NCBI GenBank assembly: GCA_016717145.1
Contig: JADKGD010000049.1
Location: 1-30,519, forward strand
Length of the DNA: 30,519 nucleotides
DNA from: Saprospiraceae bacterium
Lineage (GTDB): Bacteria; Bacteroidota; Bacteroidia; Chitinophagales; Saprospiraceae
Direction: 5' to 3'
Of the stretch, positions 18,635 to 28,017 are shown one piece after another. Numbering within the stretch: position 1 is the first letter of the stretch; each line of letters starts with the position of its first letter. A program made the translations under genes and the position numbers. Below the pieces are notes generated by a model that did no database searches, was not told the DNA's origin, and worked only from the letters and a program-made list of their open reading frames with translations.

Positions 18635-18708
18635 TTATTTGACTGGAATTCGGAAATAAAATAAAGTGTTGATAATGAGCGAGTTTTTATTTGATTGGAA
18701 TTCGGAAA
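18635..18708 (+). repeat. Right copy of ~76-bp paired-motif element
   Basis: The motif occurs at 18635-18656 and 18687-18708 (52 bp apart), with one base differing (GAC to GAT, synonymous in the LFDWNSE frame). It lies 13 bases after the regulator's stop and 33 bases before the hsdR ATG, so it is also the immediate upstream region of hsdR. Confidence 0.9.
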
Positions 18709-18741
18709 AATGAAAACTCAATAATAATAAACGATAATCAA

Positions 18742-21700
18742 ATGCCAAGCCAAACCAACGAACAAGCACTAGAAGCCGCTATAGAAAAACATCTCACAGG
18801 GACCAATCTGGAAGAGTTTAAGGGATCTAATGCACCTGGTATTGCGAGCGATAGACAAGCTTTGTATCGTGGTGGCAATGGATACTATATTGGTGAACGC
18901 CACGATTATAATGCAAAATATGGTATTGATGAAACCGATTTTGGGATTTTTTGGAGACAACCCAAAAAGATGAACTGGCCAAACTCAAAAAACAAAGTGA
19001 CTGGAAGCTCAAGATAATGGAGCGACTAGACCGAATGATCAAAAAATATGGGGTTCTTCGTTTATGGCGAAAAGGACTGGATGTAGATGAAGCCCATTTT
19101 ACGATGATGTATCCTTTACCACTTGCAAGTAGTAGTAAACAGGTTCAAGAGAATTTTGAAAGCAATCAGTTTAGTGTGACGCGTCAAGTCAACTATTCAC
19201 TTACCAATCCCGGAGAAGAAATTGACATGGTCATCTTTATCAATGGATTGCCATTTGCTACTATGGAGCTCAAAAATCACTGGACCGGACAAAATGCCAA
19301 AGTTCATGGTCAAAACCAATATAAATACAAAAGAGACATCTCACAACCATTGTTACAATTTGGACGATGTATTGTCCATTTTGTGGTTGATACGGATGAA
19401 GCCTATATGACGACTAGGCTCAATGAAGGAGAGACATTTTTTCTTCCTTTCAATCTTGGACATAACTTTGGCAAAGGTAATCCACCCAATCCATTTGGTC
19501 ATAAAACAGCCTATCTGTGGGATGAGATTTTCACCAGGAAGAGTGTGGCTAATATCATACAGCATTTTGTACGATTTGACGGAAGTGATACAGATGCGCT
19601 TACTAAAAAGACGTTATTTTTCCCAAGGTATCATCAGTTGCAGGTGGTCAGAAATCTGTTGGCTGATGTCAGTCAAAAAGGAGTCGGTCAGACCTACTTG
19701 GTACAACATTCTGCAGGTTCGGGAAAATCCAATTCAATCACCTGGGCAGCGTATCAGTTGATCGAAGCATATCCGGAGCGGGAAGGATTACCCGGCAGCA
19801 AAGGTTTGGACAATCCATTGTTTGATTCGGTGATTGTGGTCACGGACAGGAGATTGCTCGACAAACAATTGCGGGAAAATATCAAACAGTTTTCTGAAGT
19901 AAAAAATATTGTAGCTCCAGCCTACTCATCATCTGACCTAAAAAATAGTCTGGAGCAAGGTAAAAAGATCATCATCACGACCATTCAGAAGTTTCCATTT
20001 ATCATAGATGGCATTGCAGACTTGAGTGACAAAAGATTTGCAGTGATCATTGACGAGGCACATAGTGGGCAAAGTGGATCCGCTGCCGGCGAGATGAATC
20101 AGGCGATGGGAAATCAATCTAACGGACATGAAGAAGATGAAGACAATGATCCACAAGATATCATCCTGGAAGCGATGCGCTCCCGAAAAATGCGGGGCAA
20201 TGCTTCTTACCTGGCATTTACCGCTACGCCCAAAAATGCGACCTTAGAGCGATTTGGGGTGAGACAAGAAGATGGCAAATACAAACCCTTTCATCTATAC
20301 TCCATGAAACAAGCTATCGAAGAAGGATTTATACTGGATGTACTGGCCAATTATACTACATACAAAAGTTATTACGAAATAGAGAAGTCTATAGAAGACA
20401 ATCCGCTTTTTGATACGACTAAAGCTCAAAAGAAACTCCGGAAATTTGTAGAGCAAAACAAACAAACCATCGCAACCAAAGCGGAAGTTATGCTGGACCA
20501 CTTCGTATCCAAGCTGGTCAATACCAAAAAACTGAAAGGAAAGGCCAAGGCTATGGTGGCCACTCAAAGTATAGAATCGGCCATCTATTATTATCAGGCG
20601 TTGAGTCAGCTGCTCGATGAGAGAGGCAAGCCATTCCGCATAGCCATTGCATTTTCCGGCACCAAAACCATCAAAGGCATAGAATACACGGAAGATACCA
20701 TCAATAATTTTCCAACATCTCTTGATACCACCAAACCTACAGATCCCGGGTATATCACTGACAAGATAGCCAGATTTGTCAATTATGACGACTATCGCAT
20801 GTTGGTAGTTGCCAACAAATATCTCACCGGATATGACCAACCCAAGATGACGGCATGCATGTGGATAAAAAGTTGCAAGGTGTATTGGCTGTACAAGCCT
20901 TATCAAGGTTGAACAGGTCTGCAGATAAATTGGGCAAAAGACAGAAGATTTGTTTATCCTGGATTTTTATAACTCCACGGAAGATATCAAAAAAGCATTT
21001 GACCCGTTTTACACTTCTACTTCCCTAAGCAAGGCCACTGATATCAATGTGTTGCACGAGTTGAAAGCATCGCTGGATGATCCCGGGGTTTATGAATGGA
21101 GCGAAGTAGAAGATTTTGTGGAAAAATACTTCAAGGGAGTGAATGCACAAGAGTTGAGTCCGATTATCGATATTGCGGCAGAGCGGTTTAATGCAGGGCT
21201 TGAACTGGAAGAAACTGCCAAAGCAGACTACAAAATCAAAGCCAAACAATTTGTAAAGATTTATGGTCAGATGGCTTCCATCATGCCTTATGAAATCGTG
21301 GTATGGGAAAAACTGTTCTGGTTTTTGAAATTTTTAATACCGAAACTGTCATCATAGACCCAAACAAAGATACACTGGACGAATTGCTCAACTCTGTTGA
21401 TCTCTCTACCTATGGACTTGAAAGGGTCAAACTGAATAGTGCCATAGGCCTTGATGCCGCAGAAACAGAAGTGGCTCCACAAAATCCAAATCCACGTGGA
21501 GCGCATGGAGGAGAAGAAGATAAAAGTGAACTGGACCTGATCATTAAAAGTTTTAACGAGCGATGGTTTCAGGGATGGGAGGCCACACCGGACGAACAAA
21601 GGGCAAAATTTATACAGTTGGCTCATAAAATGAAAGAGCACCCTGATTTTGAACAAAAATATGCATCAAATCCGGATATTCAAAACAGAGACATTGCCTT

Positions 21701-21831
21701 CAAAAAATGTTTGATGAAGTGATGGGCCAACAACGGAAAAGTGAACTGGACTTATACCGATTGTTGTCACAGGATGATAGCCTTTTAAGCAAGCGATGCA
21801 GGATACTTTGAAGCGGATATTGAGGGCGTAG
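18742..21831 (+). CDS. hsdR: Type I restriction enzyme motor/nuclease subunit HsdR, about five frameshifts
   Basis: About 1030 residues from ATG 18742 (MPSQTNEQALEAAIEKHLTG) to TAG 21829-21831. The longest frame, 18951-20912 (653 aa), contains the PD-(D/E)XK nuclease (Asp92 in EEIDMVIF, Glu106-x-Lys108 in MELKN), Walker A HSAGSGKS (252-260), DEAH box VIIDEAHSG (368-371) and motif III FTATPK: a superfamily 2 DNA translocase that cuts unmethylated DNA. Later pieces are 20950-21357, 21303-21722 and a tail ending TLKRILRA. Each break is repaired by one base (T-run 18939-18942, G near 20872, A near 20945, one base near 21346, T-run near 21783). It is downstream of the repeat element and last in the operon. 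Confidence 0.9.
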
Positions 21832-22538
21832 AGGGATGATGTGTGTTCTTGTTAATTGAATTTCCAAGGCTAATAGGTGATGTTACCATCTCATCCCAAC
21901 CTGTCCATACCATTTCATTAAAATCAGAAGTGTCTGTTCTATTTGTGTAGATGTTTCTTTGGGATCGGATTTCCAGATCAGCGAAGGGTAAAGACAGGAT
22001 AGGATGATGTAATGATATAGCCTGTTTTTGATTCGATGCCACTCATAGAAAGGTACTGGAATGTCAATGCATTTTGCCATTTATTCAATAGGTGAAAGAA
22101 CCATTGGCATTGATGGTGGTGACTTCACGATTGTCAACGCCGATGACCGATTGGGGTAAATTGGCTGCGATGGATATAGTGTAATGACGCTAACGTTTAC
22201 TATCAAAGAGACAACTATTCCACAGGCTTCTGGGGGGAAATCTACCAGTAAAAAGGAGTTTGAAGAAAATTGACCAAGAAAGTATAGCTTTTTCATATCC
22301 CAAGATAATAAATTTAACTTTGTCAACTTGTTGAAAAACAATCTTTTTTAAATTATTAAAATAAATATTGATAAAATTTGAATTATATGAAGCCATATCA
22401 TTCAATTTAACAGTATTTTGCAAATGATAATATAGTTAAGGACTTTAAAATTGATTTAATTTCTAAAGATGCTTTGGAAATAAAAATTATTAAGTATTTA
22501 CATGTCGGGTTTTGTGAATACTGATAAACTTCTACGCT
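21832..22538. other. Gene-poor junction between restriction locus and chaperone-like cluster
   Basis: About 700 bases. Short frames exist on both strands (for example minus 21785-22042 and plus around 22100-22270 with SIGERTIGIDGGDFTIVNAD), but none is long, none is recognisable and they switch phase. They may be broken remnants. From about 22300 the sequence becomes very A+T-rich and presumably includes the promoter for what follows; I see no consensus -7 box. Confidence 0.45.
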
Positions 22539-22814
22539 ATGCAACGGATTATTTTTTTGTATTTTGTTTGTATTTTATCATTATCCCATCTTAGTCATAC
22601 TAAGGGTGAGACAACTTTTATATCCTGGAATATAAAAGACTTTGGACAGAGCAGATCAGATGACCAAATAAAAGCAATTGCTCAATTAATCAGGTATGCT
22701 GATATTATTGCGATAAAGGAGGTTGTAGCCGTACATCCAGGCGGTGCTCAGGCTGTAGGCAGGATTGCTGATCCTGCTCAGCATCAATTTTTTGCAGTAA
22801 CAGAAAGAAAATAA
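22539..22814 (+). pseudogene. Truncated secreted DNase I-like (endonuclease/exonuclease/phosphatase) protein
   Basis: 91 residues. The hydrophobic MQRIIFLYFVCILSLSHLSH looks like a signal peptide, followed by TFISWNIKDFGQSRSDDQIK, ADIIAIKEVV and GGAQAVGRIAD, the N-terminal strands of a DNase I-fold nuclease (Asn in SWNIKDFG, Glu in the IxEV position). The family then needs about 200 more residues, but here the sequence leaves homology after RIAD and stops within 13 codons, seven bases before the next start. All the C-terminal catalytic Asp/His motifs are gone, so it cannot be active. It marks a deletion or insertion breakpoint. Confidence 0.75.
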
Positions 22815-22820
22815 TTAGCC

Positions 22821-25015
22821 ATGCAAATTATTATTAATAATCCTTTCAGAAACTGGACTTTATGCAGGTGCAAAAACTGCGCTATTAAAAAAAATTTCAA
22901 TAGACTTAAAATGTTTGTTGGGGCAGATCAAGAAATTCCCGATGAACTTAGTCAGGCGATATTTCCATGTTTAGGCCCATTGAAAAGAAGCAAAGAAAAT
23001 ATTGACTATGCTTCAGCACATCTTAACCTTGATCAAGATAAAATGCTTGCTGCTCTCTTATGGTTTTATGACGGCAATGCAATTACCGACGAGCCCGCCT
23101 TTGACGAGTTAAGAGAATCCAACATTCAAGGAGCATTAAATATCTGGAAAAAATTGGTTGAAAAGGAGAAGTTACTGAAGAAACTTTTCTGCTTTCAAAA
23201 TATCTCGACCTTTATCTGCAAAGGGCATTCAGAGGATCATTTTCAGACAACGGATTATTAACTAGTGCAGATCAAACTAAAGCTACAACTTTTGGAAAGT
23301 GATTTTGCGTTAAAATATAAAGCGGTAGTTACTGACACTACCTTTAAAATTTCAATAGAAGGTTTACAGTTATTATTTCTTCATGAAATTGAAAAGAAAT
23401 TCAAAAAATAAAAAGTACAAAGAAAGTGACATCATTGATATATTGGGAAATATTGATTTTAAAGCTAAGCCGGAATTCCTAAAAGGATTTGTCGAAAAAC
23501 CAATAGAACAAATTGAAAAGAAAATTGCAGAAGCCCGAGTAAAGCGAAAAGCAAATCCCGCCAATAGTGTTAATATTGGGAATATATTATATAATGAAAC
23601 TGTAGAAAATTTAAACCAACTCAAATCCATTTTAGGGATAACAAATCTTAAATTTTCATCTATATCTGACAAGGTTTCGGATGAAATACTCCAATGTGGA
23701 ATTGACTATTTTTCACATTACAAAGATACAGACACAGACCCGGGAAAAGCATCAATGGATTTATTCCGTAAGGCGAAAACTTTAGCATTTGGAAATATTG
23801 CCAAACAAAGATGTCAAGAGAATACAGAAGGATTGCAAGAATGGATAGACGAAAAACCCGAAAGAGATAAGCAAGCAAAAATTTTAGTAGACTTTGAAAA
23901 ACTTAAAAATCTTATTGACGAGTTTGAAGGAAGGAGTGGAACAGTTGCTAACGGAAAGCAACTATTAATAAGTGCTAAACCATATTTAAACAATATAAAA
24001 AGTGTATTAGGTAACTCTGATGAATTATATTTAGGAATTAGTTCAAGAATTGCATCGGATGCTCAAGGAATGTGTGTTGTTGAAATTAACAAGTTGCAAG
24101 AAAAAATTGCGAATACATATGATAATGGGACTAAAGTATCCGCATTACTACTGCTTAAACAAAAGGTAAATGAAGCATGGGATGTGACTACCACTATCGG
24201 TGCAATGGATCTTAGTCAAGATTTTAGGACACGGTATTCACAAAACAGAACTTCACTTACAAATTTAAAGCCCAGTTAACGAATATTAAAAAAGCCGGAA
24301 AGTAAACGAAATAATAATGGTTGTTTGTGGATAGTACTTTTCATTATAGCTATTTTATTGTGATTAAAATATATGAATCATCTAATAATAGTAATTATAG
24401 ATCTCCAGAAACAATCTATACACCACCGATCGAAAATGAAGGAATACTCCTGATGAAATTTCACCAGAGTTTTCAGATCAAAACTCATCAGGATTTTCTG
24501 AAGCAGTAAATTCGGACCAGTCAAATGATTTTGGATCCGATGAAGGTAGACCATCGCAACCTATTGAAAGCGAGTGGAAAAACAATCAACTTTTTAATGG
24601 TGACTCCCCATTAAATGATTGTTTTGGGGATGGTGAATTTGAAGGGTTAGCATCATTGACAATTGAAAATGGTAGTAATTCCGAAGCTATCGTTTGTTTG
24701 TATGATGTAGATATTGATAAAACTATTAGAAAGTCCTATGTGCAAAAGGCTTCAAATTACAAGATTAAACGGATACCACAAGGCAACTACTTGATCAGAG
24801 GTTTTTATGGTAATGACTGGAACCCTAATTTATCCAATCCTTGTAATAGTAATGGCTACTTTGAATCAGATACCAATTTTTCTGAATTTGATGGTAATCA
24901 ATTTTTTCAAAATAATTCGGAGGGATATACAACGGCAACTATTACACTTTATACAGTTCAAGGTGGCAATGCTTCAACTTCAAATATTGATGCATCTACT
25001 TTTTTTAGAAAATAG
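22821..25015 (+). CDS. J-like/helical membrane protein, copy 1, frameshifted
   Basis: Readable segments are 22821-23261, 23278-23405, 23383-24279, then 24300-25015 in shifting frames; together about 730 residues. The N-terminus (IIINNPFR, LGPLKRSKENIDYASAHL, KMLAALLWFY) has the spacing of a degenerate J-domain without an HPD motif, by my reading. A long helical part follows (FLKGFVEKPIEQIEKKIAEA). Near 24313-24360 a membrane helix reads NGCLWIVLFIIAIL, then an acidic linker and a small beta-rich domain (LTIENGSNSEAIVCLYDVDI, KIKRIPQGNYLIRGFYGNDW). An A-run one base short at ~23403 compared with copy 2 shows at least one break is a simple indel. Function unknown; likely partner of the Hsp70-like protein downstream. 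Confidence 0.7.
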
Positions 25016-25023
25016 AATCTATT

Positions 25024-27094
25024 ATGGAAATAATTATAAATAACCCATTCAGAATATTAGGCCTTTTGCAAATGCAAAAATTGCTCTGGCAAATAGAAAT
25101 TTTAATAAACTCAAAAGGTATGTTGAGGCCGATCAAGAAATTCCTGATGAACTAAATCTGGCAGTATTTCCATGTCTAGGTCCATTGAAAAGATCCAAAG
25201 ATAATATTGAGTATGCATCATCACATCTTAACCTTGGTCAAGATAAAATGCTTGCTGCCCTCTTTTGGTTTTATGAGGGCAATCCAATTACCGATGAGCC
25301 TGCCTTTGATGAGTTAAGAGAATCCAACATACAAGGGGCGTCAGACATCTGGAAAAAATTGGTTGAAAAAGAGAAGTAAATGAAAGGAATTTTTCGGCTT
25401 TTCAAAATATCTCAACCCTATATTTGCTTAGGGCATTTGGAAAAACAGTTGTTGATAACAGTTTGCTCTATGCAGGTATAGGATTAAAGATACAATTTTT
25501 AGAAAGTGATTTTGCGCTAAAATACAAAGCAGATATTACAGACACTACCTATAAAATTTCAAAAGATGATTTACAGTTATTATTTCTTCATGAAATAGAA
25601 CGGGAAATTCAAAAAAATAAAAAGTGTAAGGAGAGTGATTTCATTGATTTATTGGGAAATATTGATTTTACAGCTAAACCGGAATTCCTAAAAGGCTTTG
25701 TACAAAAGCCTATAGAACAAATTGAAAAACTGATTGAAGATGCAAAAAACAGACATAAAGCAAATAAGGCAAATGCTGTTAATATTGGTAAAATACTTTA
25801 TGATAAGACTTCTGAGAAATTAAAGCAATTGAAATCTCTACTTGGGGAATCAAATGTTAAGTATTCATCAATTACAGATAAAGTTGCAGGTGAGATTCTT
25901 CAATGTAGTATTGACTCTTTTAACCATTTTCAAGAAATCGAAAGCGATACGGATTACTTTGAAAATCTTTACAACTAGCAAAATTGGCAGAGTCAATTGC
26001 AGTTGGTAAGCTTACAAAAGATAGAATACAAGATAGCATAGTAACGCTTGAAGAAATGAAAGATAGAGAAATTTTACAAGTGATAGAAGTATTACAGTCT
26101 ATTAAAAATTCCTATGAAGAAAATAAGAGAAAAATAAAACTACAAGTAAAGCTAATAGAAGAAACAGATATAGAAATTATATTAGGACGCAAAAGTATAA
26201 ATCAAAAGATAGTTGATGATAATATAAAAAATTCATTAGACTGGCAAAAAGTAAATGAATTGATAGCCAATATACTTACCGACAATAATTTAAAGAAAAT
26301 CAAAGAAAATAATGATACTAAAGTTAAAACTGAGTTCTTTGAGCTAGCAAATTGGCTTAGAGAAAACTCACAAAAAAGCTTACCAATAGATAAAATCATA
26401 AATAAATACAAGTCGATTCCACCAAAATTACCTTTCAAAATTATTTCTTCTGTCATAACAAATACAGATAAAGACAATAATCCACTACCAGTTACAAACC
26501 CTTTGTACAAAAAACATACAAGGTTTATTGGTTTGAAATTTAATGTTGAATGTTTTGAAAATAAAAATGTAACATTCTACAAAAAATACATTAAGACAGA
26601 TGGAAGTTATTCTTCTAATGATAAAATATCACCCAAGGGATATACAAATTCCACAACAGCTAGTATCAATACAAAAACAAAAGTTATAAACTTATCAGGC
26701 TGGGGTAATTAGTACTTGTACTTATTCAGTTGGCAAACACCGTATTGAAGTATATGTAGATGAGTATATGATTTATAGCAAGGAATTTGTTGTTGATTTA
26801 GCACCTTCTGAGATGTTAGAAATAGAATTACAAAAAGCAGAAGATAAACTGACAGAAATCAAAACTACTCAATACTTCAAAATGGAATTGGAAATTTTAA
26901 ATTCTCAAATGAACAAAATAAAGGAATGGCAATTTTTGAGAAGCGATTCTGATAAAGAAAGGCAAATAAATGAACAAGAGAAAAAAATTTATGACATAGT
27001 AATAAGGGCTAGCAATGAGAAAGCTTCTCAATCAAGTAAACAACAATCTATTATAAACATAATCAAATCTAAAATTCAAAAATCAGAATATTAA
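25024..27094 (+). CDS. J-like/helical protein, copy 2, with a different C-terminus, frameshifted
   Basis: Starts MEIIINNPFRILGLL eight bases after copy 1. Segments 25024-25185 (shifts), 25185-25379, 25424-25978, 25984-26712 and 26768-27094 give about 690 residues. The first ~310 closely match copy 1 at protein and DNA level (LGPLKRSKDNIEYASSHLNL; DEPAFDELRESNIQGA). After ILQCSIDSFNHFQEIESDTD it departs: a helical stretch, a beta-rich module (RFIGLKFNVECFENKNVTFY; VGKHRIEVYVDEYMIYSKEF) and a C-terminal coiled coil (ELQKAEDKLTEIKTTQYFKM, EKERQIN-like). No membrane helix was seen, unlike copy 1. It ends one base before the next ATG. Probably an adaptor for the Hsp70-like ATPase; this is inference from context. 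Confidence 0.7.
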
Positions 27095-27095
27095 A

Positions 27096-27996
27096 ATGAA
27101 AAAACAAATAACATTGGCAATACTTCTATTTTCTTCACTGGGTGCATTTACACAAGTAACCAAAGAAAATTTAGACACGGAAATTAAGCCTTTAACGGAA
27201 AAGCTAAATACGCTTCAATCGGAAAACAGTCTGAAAACTGAAATCTGAAATCTAAATTCTAAACTTTTAAATACCAACAAAAGCATTGACAGTTTAAGAA
27301 GTCAAACGCAAGAAAATAGCAATGCTATTTCTCAAACAGCAAATGAACTTGGTATAAAAATCAAGGAAACAGGCGACAAAAACGAAGGTAAAATCACAGA
27401 AGTTTCTGAATCATTAAGCAAAAATTCTCTTTACGGAATTATCGGAGTGCTTTCTGCAATCCTACTTTCAGGTCTTTTATATTGGCTATTAAGCAAAAGA
27501 CAACAAACTGATAAAACTGATTTTATTGACCAATTGAGCAAAACCAAATCTTCTATTGAAGAAAGTTTGGTAAAAGAATTTGGCAAACAAACCGAATTGA
27601 TGGATTCTCAATTGCATTTAATTGAACAACAGAAAACAACTTTACAAGCCACACCAAACGCAGAGCCTGACCATTCTTTGGCTTTGAAAGTTGCAAGTGA
27701 AATCAATCTAATTGAAAGAAACATCAATTTGATGGATTCAAAAACAAAAGGCTTGAAACAGTTACAAGCATCGGTTGGAAAATTGAAAGACAATCTTTCA
27801 GCTAACGGATATGAAATGCCTGAACTGTTAGGCAAACAGTTTCATCAAGGAATGAAAGTAATTGTAACAAGTTCAATTCCTGATGAAAATCTTGAAAAGG
27901 ACTCTGAAGATAATTTCAAAAGTCCTTATTCCGCAGGTTAACTATAACGACAAAATGATTCAAACAGCCCAAATTGAAGTATCTGTTGGCTATTAA
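27096..27996 (+). CDS. Membrane coiled-coil protein with signal peptide; internal TGA and terminal frameshift
   Basis: From ATG 27096 (MKKQITLAILLFSSLGAFTQ, a clean signal peptide) the protein is about 300 residues. A coiled coil (TLQSENSLKTEI, NTNKSIDSLRSQTQENSN) is predicted outside the cytoplasm, then one membrane helix (LYGIIGVLSAILLSGLLYWL), then a second coiled coil (QTELMDSQLHLIEQQKTTLQ) and a short tail. An in-frame TGA sits at 27246-27248. The uninterrupted remainder starts at 27447. Near 27920 one extra A shifts the frame; without it the end reads KVLIPQVNYNDKMIQTAQIE and VSVGY. It starts one base after copy 2 and ends 21 bases before the Hsp70 gene. It could anchor or signal to the chaperone-like machine; function unknown. 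Confidence 0.68.
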
Positions 27997-28017
27997 ACAA
28001 TAAAACAATTTCAGAAA

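Noticed and set aside
17063..18708. Interpretation of the flanking motif pairs as insertion-sequence ends
   Set aside because: They are direct, not inverted, and the enclosed gene is a regulator with no transposase or integrase.
21785..22423. Minus-strand small genes after hsdR
   Set aside because: Overlapping frames in all three phases, no recognisable domain, and one runs into the hsdR tail; perhaps remnants but not supportable.
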